Assembly: GCA_030527545.1 (NCBI GenBank)
Contig: JAUNAP010000004.1
Location: 1 to 64,000, forward strand
DNA length: 64,000 nt
Direction of reading: 5' to 3'
DNA from: Actinomycetaceae bacterium
GTDB lineage: Bacteria > Actinomycetota > Actinomycetes > Actinomycetales > Actinomycetaceae
The notes under the pieces are model-generated. The model was not told the DNA's origin. It ran no database searches and worked only from the letters and a program-made list of their open reading frames with translations. Position numbers and translations under genes: made by a program. Below are positions 49,411 to 57,624 of the stretch, in pieces. Within the stretch, counting starts at the first letter, position 1; each line of letters begins with the position of its first letter.

Positions 49411-52400
49411 TCACCGCGACTTGGTCTCGCCCATACGTTGCCCCACGACAGTGGTCACACCGTCCTTCATCGTCACCCCGTAGAGCGAATCGGCGATCTC
49501 CATCGTGCGCTTGTGGTGGGTGATGACGATCAGCTGAGAGACCTCTCGCAGCTGATCAAAGACCGCAAGCATCCGCGTGAGATTGGCGTCATCAAGAGCC
49601 GCCTCGACCTCGTCGAGGATGTAGAAGGGAGAGGGACGGGCCTTAAAGATGGCAAAGAGAAAAGCCAAAGCAGCGAGCGAACGCTCCCCGCCCGACAAAA
49701 GGCTCATCCGAGAGATCTTCTTGCCCGCCGGACGCACTCGGATATCGACCCCGCTTTCGCGCATGTCTTCGGGATCGGTGAGCTCTATGTGACCCTGCCC
49801 GCCGGGAAACAGCGTCGCGAAAACCTCGCTGAAAGCACGCGACGTGTCGGCGAATGCCTCGGCAAAGGCGGACTCGACGCGCGCATCAACCTCCCGAATA
49901 ACGCGAATAAGATCGGCCCTTGAACGCTTAATGTCGGCAAGCTGGTCGGTCATGAAGGTGTAGCGTTCCTCAAGCGCCTTGTGCTCTTCCAAGGCGAGTG
50001 GATTGACCTTCCCGAGCGCTTTGAGATCGCGTTGAGCCCGAGCGAGCCGCCGAGCCACGGCACGCCGATCAAAGGCGACGTGGCGGACCGGTTCATCGGG
50101 GTCCTCAGATGGGAGGGCAACGAGAAGATGCGGACCGTAACTCCCGCACAGTTCATCGATGCCGATCCCGAACTTGTCGTGGGCCTGTTCGCGTAGATGA
50201 TCGAGCTCAAGCGATTCCTTCGCGGCGGCCACCTCGAGGCGCTGAAGCTCATCGCGCACCCTCGCGTGTGCCTCGCGACGTTTATCAAGGACGGTGTCGA
50301 TCTCGCTCAACCGTGTACTCGAAGACTGACGCTCTTCCTCGGCGGTTCGCCGCTGCTCCTCAGCCAGGTCACGCCCCCATCGGGCAGCCTGCCGTGCCCG
50401 GCCGGCCCGCGCGGCAATCTCACGCGCCAATGTCGCTTTTGTCCCGTTAGTCTTCTCGCGTTGTCGCGCCTGTTCGAGTGCAGCTAGATAGGCGGTGAGC
50501 TCGCGCCTGCAAGAATGCAGGCGCGAGCGGGTACGGTCGAGGCGCTCGCGGGCGGCACTGGCCTCAAGCTGGCTGGACGCGAGGCTCTCTTGCGCGAAAC
50601 GAGCAGCGTCTCTCGCCTCTAGGGCCCGCTTCTCGAGATCAGCAAGATCCACGCCGGGACCGGCAGCCTCCTCGGCGGTAGCGAGACGCTTACGTGCAGC
50701 TTGAGCTTCTTCCTCGCGTTGGGCAAGAAGCTGACGAGCCTCCTCCTCGGCGACGCAAGACCGCTGCTCTTCCTCGATGGCGGCTTGGAGCTGCGCGAGG
50801 CGGCGGGCACGATCGGCCTCATGCTCGGCTCGCTGCCGGTCGGCCTCACGCACCCTTGTCAGAGCCGAGGCTTCACGTTCTCGCGCCCGGGCAAGGTCGT
50901 CGTGCGCCTGCTCGGCATCGCGTGTGGCCTTGCGCGTGGATTCTGCTGCGACCTGTGCCCTGGCCTCGGCTTCGTCGCGTTCGTGTGCGAGAGACAGGCT
51001 CGTCGTAGCCGCCTGCGAGCCGGCACTCACGAGGCCGGGGGCAAAGAGATGACCACCGCTCGTGTAGACGCGCGCGACACCCTCGCACGTGATCGCTGCG
51101 CGAGCGGCGTCGGCGTCGGCGGCGAGGACCACTCCCGTCAGATAGGCCCCCACGACGCGGCGCACTGCTTCATCGTCGGTGTGCCACGCGTGCGCCGCCC
51201 AGCAGCAGCGCGGGGGCAGGGGGGTGCGTGGGAGCTCGGGGGTCGGGCAGTCGGTGACGACGCTGACGAGCGCGTCGTCGCTGCGTTGAGCGAGGGTGAC
51301 CAGTTCTTTCGCCGCGGTGGCCGTCTTCGCGACCCGTGCCTTGAGAACGGGCGAGAGGGCGTGGGCGAGCGCGTCGGCCCAGGCGCCCTCAACATTCAAG
51401 ATGTCTTCTACGCGTCCGGCCAGCCCGCAGATCGCTTCTTCGCCGGCAAGATCGGGATCGGAAAATGTGGCGAGCATGTCGGACAGTGCGCGGGCCCTTG
51501 CCTGCCACGCCGCCTGTTCGCGGGCGCATTCTTCGACTGATTGTCTCGCACTGCGAGCGCGTTCCTCACACGCGCGAGCGGCCTCTCGCGCATCCTCGTA
51601 GTCACCGTGAGCCCCATCGTCGACCAGCAGTACCTCTCCTGCCGGAGCTTCCGCGCGCGCACTCGCCACCCTAGCGGCACTTTCCTCACGTCGCGCTACC
51701 GCTGTTTGTAGGGCCTCTCGCGCGGCTGCACTCGCTGCGTCCGCCTGCGACGCGGCAAGACGGGCCTGCGCCAAGGTACGTTCGCGTTCGCGCTCGTCAC
51801 GGCGGGCAATGCCGAGGGCCTCGTCAGCTTCGCTCTCACGCTCACGCGCCCAGGCGAGGCCACGTCGGCGTTCTTCTAGGGCAAGTTCTGCCCTCTCAAG
51901 GGCCTCACTGAGGGTGTCGACTTCGGCACGGGTGCGCTCGAGGAGGGCTTCGCGCTCGTCTTCGCTAGGCCCAGCGGGAAACGCAACGGGCGCGGAAAGA
52001 ACCCGCACACGCTCGTTCGCTATCTCCTCCAACGAAGCCAAACGGTCGTGCAGCGTCGACAGGCGCGACCAAGATCGAGTGGCCTCGGTGATAGGGGCAT
52101 CGTCGGCGAGACTCTCGCGCAGGCCACGAGCGGAGTCACCGAGACTCGCGATCTCCTCGGCAAGGCCGCGGGCCTGCGTGAGGGCCTCACCACGTTCAGC
52201 CTCGAAACGGGCTAGTCGCTCGGTGACGTCCGTCGCGTCGGCGGCGAGGAGCCGCGCTTCGAGGTCTCGAACAAGAGCCTGAATGCGTTCGGCTTGGCTC
52301 GCGATGCGGGCCTGTTTTGCTAAGGGACCCAGCTGTTTACCAATCTCGCGCGTGAGATCTTCGACACGGGCAAGTTTGTCGGCGAGCCCAGCGAGCTTGC

Positions 52401-52935
52401 GTTCAGCGCGTTCCTTGCGGCGCCGATGCTTGAGGACACCGGCGGCCTCTTCAATGAAGGATCGACGCTGGATCGGGTCGGCACGCAAAATATCGTCAAG
52501 GTGCCCCTGGCCGACGATGACGTGCATCGATCGACCCATCCCCGTATCCGACAAGAGCTCTTGAATGTCGAGCAGGCGCACGGGCGTGCCGTTGATCGCG
52601 TATTCCGATCCCCCCTCGCGAAAAAGGGTGCGCGAGATCGTCACCTCCGAGTAGTCGATCGGCAACTCCCCTGCAGAGTTGTCGATCGTGAGCTTGACCT
52701 CGGCGCGCCCGAGTGCCGGCCTCGAGGAGGTTCCAGCGAAAATCACGTCGCTCATGTTGCCGCCGCGCAGGGTCTTCGCGCCCTGTTCCCCCATGACCCA
52801 AGCGAGCGCGTCGACGATGTTCGACTTGCCCGATCCGTTGGGCCCCACGACGCACATGATGCCCGGATCGAGGGCGAGCGTCGTGGCCTGAGCGAAGGAC
52901 TTGAAGCCGCGTAGCGACAGCGACGTGAGGTGCAT
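49411..52935 (-). CDS. smc: Chromosome segregation protein SMC
   Basis: 1174 residues, the large ATPase of the condensin-like complex. The N-terminal head has Walker A GPNGSGKSNIVDAL (31-44). Two long coiled coils (~170-490 and ~660-1000) flank a hinge of about residues 500-640. The C-terminal head has the signature LLSGGERSLAALAFLFA and Walker B FYILDEVEAALDDANL. Partner genes scpA and scpB are not in the window. Adjacency to ftsY is usual. Confidence 0.97.
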   Translation of the reverse strand: MHLTSLSLRGFKSFAQATTLALDPGIMCVVGPNGSGKSNIVDALAWVMGEQGAKTLRGGNMSDVIFAGTSSRPALGRAEVKLTIDNSAGELPIDYSEVTISRTLFREGGSEYAINGTPVRLLDIQELLSDTGMGRSMHVIVGQGHLDDILRADPIQRRSFIEEAAGVLKHRRRKERAERKLAGLADKLARVEDLTREIGKQLGPLAKQARIASQAERIQALVRDLEARLLAADATDVTERLARFEAERGEALTQARGLAEEIASLGDSARGLRESLADDAPITEATRSWSRLSTLHDRLASLEEIANERVRVLSAPVAFPAGPSEDEREALLERTRAEVDTLSEALERAELALEERRRGLAWARERESEADEALGIARRDERERERTLAQARLAASQADAASAAAREALQTAVARREESAARVASARAEAPAGEVLLVDDGAHGDYEDAREAARACEERARSARQSVEECAREQAAWQARARALSDMLATFSDPDLAGEEAICGLAGRVEDILNVEGAWADALAHALSPVLKARVAKTATAAKELVTLAQRSDDALVSVVTDCPTPELPRTPLPPRCCWAAHAWHTDDEAVRRVVGAYLTGVVLAADADAARAAITCEGVARVYTSGGHLFAPGLVSAGSQAATTSLSLAHERDEAEARAQVAAESTRKATRDAEQAHDDLARAREREASALTRVREADRQRAEHEADRARRLAQLQAAIEEEQRSCVAEEEARQLLAQREEEAQAARKRLATAEEAAGPGVDLADLEKRALEARDAARFAQESLASSQLEASAARERLDRTRSRLHSCRRELTAYLAALEQARQREKTNGTKATLAREIAARAGRARQAARWGRDLAEEQRRTAEEERQSSSTRLSEIDTVLDKRREAHARVRDELQRLEVAAAKESLELDHLREQAHDKFGIGIDELCGSYGPHLLVALPSEDPDEPVRHVAFDRRAVARRLARAQRDLKALGKVNPLALEEHKALEERYTFMTDQLADIKRSRADLIRVIREVDARVESAFAEAFADTSRAFSEVFATLFPGGQGHIELTDPEDMRESGVDIRVRPAGKKISRMSLLSGGERSLAALAFLFAIFKARPSPFYILDEVEAALDDANLTRMLAVFDQLREVSQLIVITHHKRTMEIADSLYGVTMKDGVTTVVGQRMGETKSR

Positions 52936-52947
52936 CGAGGGCGGGGC

Positions 52948-53391
52948 CTACGCGAGCTCAGGGAACCAGATGGCAAGTTCGCGCTCTGCCGCGGCGCGTG
53001 AGTCCGAAGCGTGAATGACGTTTTCCACGCACCCGCTACCCCAGTCGCGGCCGAAATCACCGCGAATCGTCCCCGGATCGGCCGTCGTCGGCTGCGTGGC
53101 GCCCACGAGTGTGCGAGCCCCGGCGACAACCTGCTCACCGGCCAACGCAGCCACAACCATCGGTGCGGAGGCCATGTAGGAGGCTAATTCGGTAAAGAAA
53201 TGCTTCGAAGCGTGTTCGGCGTAGTGCTCACGCAGCGTCTGCTCGTCGGCGACGACGACCTTGAGTGCCGCGAGGCGATAGCCCTTACGCTCGAAACGCG
53301 CGAGGATCTCGCCGGTGAGTCCACGGCGATAGGCATCGGGCTTGATGAGGATAAGCGTGTGTTCGACGTTGGGGTCCAGTGCCTGAATCAT
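52948..53391 (-). CDS. ndk: Nucleoside diphosphate kinase
   Basis: Balances NTP pools by a ping-pong phosphotransfer. 147 residues. LILIKPDAYRRGLTGEIL at the start and the phospho-His127 in ENVIHASDS are clear. The ATG at 53391 has AAGGAG eight bases upstream. It lies 12 bases before smc on the same strand. Confidence 0.97.
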   Translation of the reverse strand: MIQALDPNVEHTLILIKPDAYRRGLTGEILARFERKGYRLAALKVVVADEQTLREHYAEHASKHFFTELASYMASAPMVVAALAGEQVVAGARTLVGATQPTTADPGTIRGDFGRDWGSGCVENVIHASDSRAAAERELAIWFPELA

Positions 53392-53412
53392 GGGGTTTCT
53401 CCTTCGAGACAT

Positions 53413-54102
53413 CTATTCGAGGCCGTTAGCGCAAGCATCGGCGATCGCAGCCAATGCCATCGAGGCTTCAACGCCCTCGGCTTCGACGAGCATGTTGTCG
53501 CCCGGTGCCAGTTTAAGTCCCATGAGAGCAAGCACGCTCGTCGCGTCCACGCCGTTGACCGTGACGCGCGCGTCGTAGTCGGAGGCCATACGGGCCAGCC
53601 GCGCCGCGGGTCTGGGGCCCAACAACTCGCTGCCGCCCCAGGCGACGTGTCGCGGCGCATAGGGATCATCGCGTTCGGGCTCTGGCGGCAGCGCGAGGAC
53701 GTCAACATCGAAGAACTGGACAGCCCCGGCAATCGCGCGCATGACAGCCTCGAGATTATCGCCCTGTTGGGCCGCTACTGCTCCGGCGATCGCGCCTTCC
53801 ACGAGAGGCCCGTGCCCCAAAGCGACATTCCCCTCGCCCCACTGATTGAGGAGCTGGTGCGCGGCAAGTTTCGCCGGCCCCATGTCGGCAAGAATGACAA
53901 TGCGTGCGTCCTGGCCGATGCGATGTGCCGCCTCGCTGCACGCGTCGGCGAGGTGGTCGAGCGCTCGCGAAAGCCCCTCGTCATGGCATCCACACGCCAC
54001 CAGGCAGACGTCGGGCGCCATGGGTGCCGCAACCTCGCATACTCCGCGCGCGAGTGTGTCGGATTGCGAGGCGATAACGAAGCCGATCGGCGCTAGTGCC
54101 AC
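53413..54102 (-). CDS. DhaM-like PTS EIIA domain joined to an HPr-like domain, both without the active His
   Basis: 229 residues from the GTG at 54102, chosen because AAGGGG lies six bases upstream. Residues ~6-125 resemble the DhaM EIIA domain (GFVIASQSDTLARG, DARIVILADMG, VEGAIAGAVAAQQG). The phosphoryl-accepting His of the SHS motif is Gln13 (SQS). Residues ~158-229 resemble HPr (PRPAARLARMASDYDARV, ATSVLALMGLKLAPGDNMLVEAEG). The His of LHARPA is Gly162 (LGPRPA). The fold signature is kept but neither phosphorylation site is. No dhaK, dhaL or ptsI genes are in the window. A regulatory or substrate-sensing role is possible; function unknown. Confidence 0.75.
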   Translation of the reverse strand: MALAPIGFVIASQSDTLARGVCEVAAPMAPDVCLVACGCHDEGLSRALDHLADACSEAAHRIGQDARIVILADMGPAKLAAHQLLNQWGEGNVALGHGPLVEGAIAGAVAAQQGDNLEAVMRAIAGAVQFFDVDVLALPPEPERDDPYAPRHVAWGGSELLGPRPAARLARMASDYDARVTVNGVDATSVLALMGLKLAPGDNMLVEAEGVEASMALAAIADACANGLE

Positions 54103-54137
54103 CCGTTTCCCCTTCCATGTCACGCGCGCATAAGACT

Positions 54138-54169
54138 ACCAGGCGAACGCCTCATGACGTTCGCCTGGT
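54138..54169 (-). terminator. Hairpin after the DUF1540 gene
   Basis: A 12-bp perfect inverted repeat (ACCAGGCGAACG / CGTTCGCCTGGT) with an 8-base loop lies 17 bases past the DUF1540 stop. AGTCTTAT follows on the minus strand. It also sits before the DhaM-like gene. Confidence 0.7.
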
Positions 54170-54186
54170 GTCTGGGCGTTTTCGAG

Positions 54187-54456
54187 TTACTTGGCCTTCG
54201 TGTAGGTCAAGCAGGCTTCGTTGGCGTCGACTCGAACCGCGGGGGCCGAGCACACGAGCTGATGGTTGAACGTGCAGTCACCGCGTTGGCACGCACCGAC
54301 CTGCGCGTCGACCGTGGGCAGCCCTCCGAGGGTATCGAGGGCGATGAAGGTCGTGCAGCCGCCTTCACCCATCGTCATAGCAAAAGCCTGGCATCCGTCG
54401 TGGTTGAAAGCGCACGTCGTCGCTTGGCACTCGCTGACCTGAGGCATCGTCGTCAT
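54187..54456 (-). CDS. DUF1540 family cysteine-rich protein
   Basis: 89 residues with two copies of the DUF1540 module. Cysteines are at 10, 15, 22 and 34, and again at 56, 61, 69 and 82. Each copy has the C-x4-CxFNHxxxC core (CQATTCAFNHDGC and CQRGDCTFNHQLVC). Such proteins are small, probably metal-binding, and of unknown function. AAGGAGACAATC precedes the ATG. A hairpin follows the stop. It appears to be monocistronic. Confidence 0.85.
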   Translation of the reverse strand: MTTMPQVSECQATTCAFNHDGCQAFAMTMGEGGCTTFIALDTLGGLPTVDAQVGACQRGDCTFNHQLVCSAPAVRVDANEACLTYTKAK

Positions 54457-54821
54457 GATTGTCTCCTTGTGAATTCGTTGTGACGTGACGGGTGAACCGT
54501 CGTGATGACAACGACGCTAGGGCAGATTGCGCCTCGCCAGAAGAGGCACCGAGGCCCGACTCAATAAAGCAAATCGAGTTAAGCGAATATCGTCGTTTTT
54601 GATGAGGGAGACGATACGTTATCCCACGATCACGTCTCGACAATGTGGCTCATTTTCGCGGTTTTCCGTTGCCTCCCAGAGCGCAACGCTCCACCCCTCA
54701 TAGGCCGCCCTTACTTTTATGATGTGCTTCCCATCACACGCGAATGTGTGCGGGTGATACCGCTTTTTCGCGTCGCTGACGCCACTTTAGGCAATGGCCG
54801 TCTTTCCTTACTCGTCTTTCC
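54457..54821. other. Gene-free gap between DUF1540 and rnhA
   Basis: 365 bases with no supported gene. It includes the DUF1540 ribosome binding site and a relatively A+T-rich stretch near 54555-54625 that may hold its promoter. I could not identify clear -35 and -10 elements. A plus-strand frame from 54643 is probably accidental, because it overlaps the 3' end of rnhA and has no domain. Confidence 0.4.
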
Positions 54822-55316
54822 TCAAAAGAGGGTGTCATCGCCGATGTCACAGGCAACCTGGCCCGGCCATCCCGGTCCGCGCCGCGTCGCACAATCGGCT
54901 ACGGCTCGCGCCTGAGCTTGCGCTAGCGCATCGACTTTCTCATTGAGGGGATGGCCCGCATGGCCCCTCACCCATTCGAAAGTCACCTCGCGGCCTTGCA
55001 TAAGCGCGTCGATGCGGCGCATGAGGTCGACGTTCTTCACCGGCTTGCCGTCGGCCTTCTTCCACCCTCGACGCTTCCAGCCCGGCATCCACGAGGTCAC
55101 GGAGTCAATGACGTAGCGAGAATCGGCGACAATGTGGAGGGCCTGCCCCACGTGCGCCGTCGCCTCAAGCAGCTCGGCCACAGCGGTCAACTCGCCAATG
55201 TTGTTCGTACCGGTGGGGAAGGCCCCGGCCGCCCAATGCTCCTCGTCTACGTACCAGGCCCATCCCGTGGGCCCCGGATTCCCTATGGCCGACCCGTCGG
55301 CAGCGGCGATAATCAT
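54822..55316 (-). CDS. rnhA: Ribonuclease HI
   Basis: Cuts the RNA strand of RNA-DNA hybrids. 164 residues. The DEDD catalytic set is visible: Asp7 (ADGSAIGNPG), Glu42 (NNIGEL), Asp65 (ADSRYVIDS) and Asp129 (NEKVDALAQ). The WMPGWKRRGWKKADGKPVKN handle region is present. The ATG at 55316 has AAAGGA upstream and overlaps the folC stop by four bases. Confidence 0.95.
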   Translation of the reverse strand: MIIAAADGSAIGNPGPTGWAWYVDEEHWAAGAFPTGTNNIGELTAVAELLEATAHVGQALHIVADSRYVIDSVTSWMPGWKRRGWKKADGKPVKNVDLMRRIDALMQGREVTFEWVRGHAGHPLNEKVDALAQAQARAVADCATRRGPGWPGQVACDIGDDTLF

Positions 55317-56905
55317 GGCATTGTCCTTTCTGATCCCGGAATCTTGCCAAGAAGCGCGAGAACGTCGCCAGCGAAGTGGACCGAACCGAAACAAACAATG
55401 CCGCTGGAAGCCGTCGGATCGGGTGTTGACTCGGCCTGGGAGACCGCCTCGTCGATAGCTTCCTCGAGCGTATCCGCGCTTGAAACACGGTCTGAGCCAA
55501 AGACCTCCTCGGCGATACGCACGACCTCATCGAGGTCGGCGGCTCGCTCGCTGTCCATCGACGTGACCACCACCGCGTCGAGAACGGGCTCCATCTCACC
55601 GAGGACCGCCTCGATGTTCTTGTCTGCCATCGCCGCGAACACGCCGACAATATGACTGAGGGTGAACGATTCGTTGAGCGTCAACCTCAGCGCCTCGGCT
55701 CCGGCAGGATTGTGGGCCGCATCGACGATGATCGTCGGAGACGAGCGCACGACCTCCGCGCGTCCCGGCGAAGTCGCGCCCATGAGACCACGCTCGACAA
55801 GGTCGCCGGCAAGAGCACTTCCGCCACACACGACCTCGTAGGCCGCCAGCGCACACGCCGCGTTGTCCGCCTGGTGAGCACCGAGCAGTGGGACGTAGAC
55901 GTCGTCGTATCGCGCCGCCGGGGTACGGATGGAAACGAGCGATCCGCCAACCGCCTTCTCCAGGGCGCAGACGTCAAAATCGCGACCCAACACCCGCAGT
56001 GTCGCGCGCTTTGCGCGAGCCTCCTCCTCGATAATGGCGAGAGCCTGTGGAGCTTGCCGTCCGCAGATGACCACGCCGCCTTCGGGAATAATCCCGGCCT
56101 TCTCGCGGGCAATGTCTTCGAGAGTCGTCCCCAGCCACCTTTCGTGGTCGTAGCCTATGGGTGTAATGACCGCGACTGCCGGAGTAATGACGTTGGTGGC
56201 GTCCCACCGTCCCCCCATTCCGACCTCCACGACGGCGAGATCGACCGGGGCATCGGCGAAGGCCTGGTAGGCCATGACGGTGAAGCATTCAAAAAATGAC
56301 AATCTCGGCCGGCCCTCTTCCGCATTCTTGCGGTCGACGAGTTCGATGAAGGGCGCGACGTCATCCCAAGCGGCGCAAAACTGCTCGGGACTCACGGGAT
56401 CGCCGTCGAGACAGATCCTCTCGGTGGGGCTGACGAGATGGGGTGAGGTGAAGCGCCCGAGGCGCAAACCGCCCTCGCGAGCGAGGGAATCGACGATGCG
56501 CGCGGTCGAGGTCTTACCGTTCGTTCCCGCGATATGGACGCTACGGTAAGTCCGCTCGGGATGCCCCATCCACTCCAGCACCGCCTCCACGCGCTCGAGC
56601 GAGGGCTGCACGCGGTGCTCGGGGGCTCGGGCGATGATGGATCGATAGATCTGGTCCATGCGCGCGCGTGCCACGACCTGCGTGGCGGCGGCATCGAGCG
56701 GGTCGACGCTTTCCTCGGGGTCGTCGACGATCGCCTCTGCCAAAGGCCCTTGAAGAAGGGAGGAAGAAACGACGTGAGCGAGCGCCTCGGCCAGGTCGGG
56801 ATCGGTGTCGGTGACGTCGGTGAGGGCGAGCGGATCGTCATCGGCCTCGAGATAGGCAAGCAGGTCGGGATCGATACCCGCGCCCTCGTCGGGCTGTGTC
56901 GTCAT
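55313..56905 (-). CDS. folC: Bifunctional folylpolyglutamate/dihydrofolate synthase with N-terminal extension
   Basis: Adds glutamate to (dihydro)folate, so makes and retains folate cofactors. 530 residues. The FolC core starts near residue 83 (MDQIYRSIIARAPEHRVQPSLERVEAVLEWMG). It has the P-loop GTNGKTSTAR (127-136) and the FTSPHLVSPTERI block, then GMGGRWDATNV and IPIGYDHERWLG. AAHNPAGAE is the C-terminal motif. The first ~80 residues are acidic and not part of the usual enzyme. Its stop overlaps rnhA. Confidence 0.93.
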   Translation of the reverse strand: MTTQPDEGAGIDPDLLAYLEADDDPLALTDVTDTDPDLAEALAHVVSSSLLQGPLAEAIVDDPEESVDPLDAAATQVVARARMDQIYRSIIARAPEHRVQPSLERVEAVLEWMGHPERTYRSVHIAGTNGKTSTARIVDSLAREGGLRLGRFTSPHLVSPTERICLDGDPVSPEQFCAAWDDVAPFIELVDRKNAEEGRPRLSFFECFTVMAYQAFADAPVDLAVVEVGMGGRWDATNVITPAVAVITPIGYDHERWLGTTLEDIAREKAGIIPEGGVVICGRQAPQALAIIEEEARAKRATLRVLGRDFDVCALEKAVGGSLVSIRTPAARYDDVYVPLLGAHQADNAACALAAYEVVCGGSALAGDLVERGLMGATSPGRAEVVRSSPTIIVDAAHNPAGAEALRLTLNESFTLSHIVGVFAAMADKNIEAVLGEMEPVLDAVVVTSMDSERAADLDEVVRIAEEVFGSDRVSSADTLEEAIDEAVSQAESTPDPTASSGIVCFGSVHFAGDVLALLGKIPGSERTMP

Positions 56906-56981
56906 AGTGTTCCTTTCTTGTTGCGCCCAGTTTAGGTGCCATCGCCGGGCGGGGGCGAGCGCGATCGCCTAGGGTGGATTT

Positions 56982-57479
56982 ATGACACAGGTGACATGCC
57001 AAGGTAATCCCGTCCATACCCACGCGGCCCTACCCGAGGTCGGTTCCACCGCTCCGTCGGTGCACGTCACGACGACCGAGCTCGACGACATCTCGCTGGC
57101 GGATTTCTCCGGCAAGCGCGTTGTCGTCTCGCTATTCCCCTCGGTCGACACCGACGTGTGCGCGGCCTCCGTGCGCCGCTTCAACGCCGCCGCGGCCGAA
57201 CTCGACGACACGGTCGTCGTGTGTGTCTCGCGTGACCTGCCCTTCGCGCTAGCGCGCTTTTGCGGGGCCGAGGGGCTCGATAACGTCCACGCGTGCTCAG
57301 CGTTCCGCTCAAGCATCGGCACGGATTGGGGCGTCGAACTGGTCGACGGACCGTTCGCGGGGCTGCTCTCGCGCGCCGTCGTTATTCTCAACGCCGAGGG
57401 AGAGGTGATCTACACGGAGCAGGTTCCCGAGATCACCGACGAGCCCGATTACGACGCCGCGCTGGCCGCGCTCAAGTAA
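56982..57479 (+). CDS. tpx: Thiol peroxidase
   Basis: Thioredoxin-dependent atypical 2-Cys peroxiredoxin. 165 residues. The peroxidatic cysteine is Cys60 (SVDTDVCA). The resolving cysteine is Cys94 (RFCGAEGL). VVVSLFPSVDT and the C-terminal LLSRAVVILNAEGEVIYTE match Tpx. It is divergent from folC and ends at a clear terminator. Confidence 0.96.
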   Translation: MTQVTCQGNPVHTHAALPEVGSTAPSVHVTTTELDDISLADFSGKRVVVSLFPSVDTDVCAASVRRFNAAAAELDDTVVVCVSRDLPFALARFCGAEGLDNVHACSAFRSSIGTDWGVELVDGPFAGLLSRAVVILNAEGEVIYTEQVPEITDEPDYDAALAALK

Positions 57480-57494
57480 CGGACGATCCTCCAC

Positions 57495-57525
57495 AACCCG
57501 CGGCTACGAAGCCGCGGGTTTCGTT
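57495..57525 (+). terminator. Rho-independent terminator after tpx
   Basis: An 11-bp stem (AACCCGCGGCT / AGCCGCGGGTT) with an ACGA loop is followed by TCGTTTCC, starting 16 bases after the tpx stop. Confidence 0.8.
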
Positions 57526-57562
57526 TCCCCAAGCCCAGCCATTGTGGTCAACGACACCAAAC

Positions 57563-57586
57563 GGCAAACGTTTACCTTGCTAGACT
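57563..57586 (+). promoter_or_regulatory. LacI-family operator with an extended -10 promoter
   Basis: GGCAAACGTTTACC (57563-57576) is a 14-bp imperfect palindrome centred on AAACGTTT, the CpG-centred form bound by LacI-family regulators. TGCTAGACT (57578-57586) directly after it is an extended -10. No good -35 is seen. The operator would cover the promoter, so the LacI gene at 61728 is the obvious candidate repressor. Confidence 0.6.
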
Positions 57587-57624
57587 GATCTCGGTTTCAC
57601 GGCCTATACCGACGGGGGTATTCC

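Noticed and set aside
54103-54123. ATG start for the DhaM-like protein at 54123
   Set aside because: The GTG at 54102 has AAGGGG six bases upstream and aligns with the EIIA domain start; the extra seven residues (MTWKGKR) are atypical. I regard it as less likely, not impossible.
54643-54915. Plus-strand 90-codon frame between DUF1540 and rnhA
   Set aside because: It overlaps the 3' end of rnhA, lacks a ribosome binding site, and has no recognisable domain.
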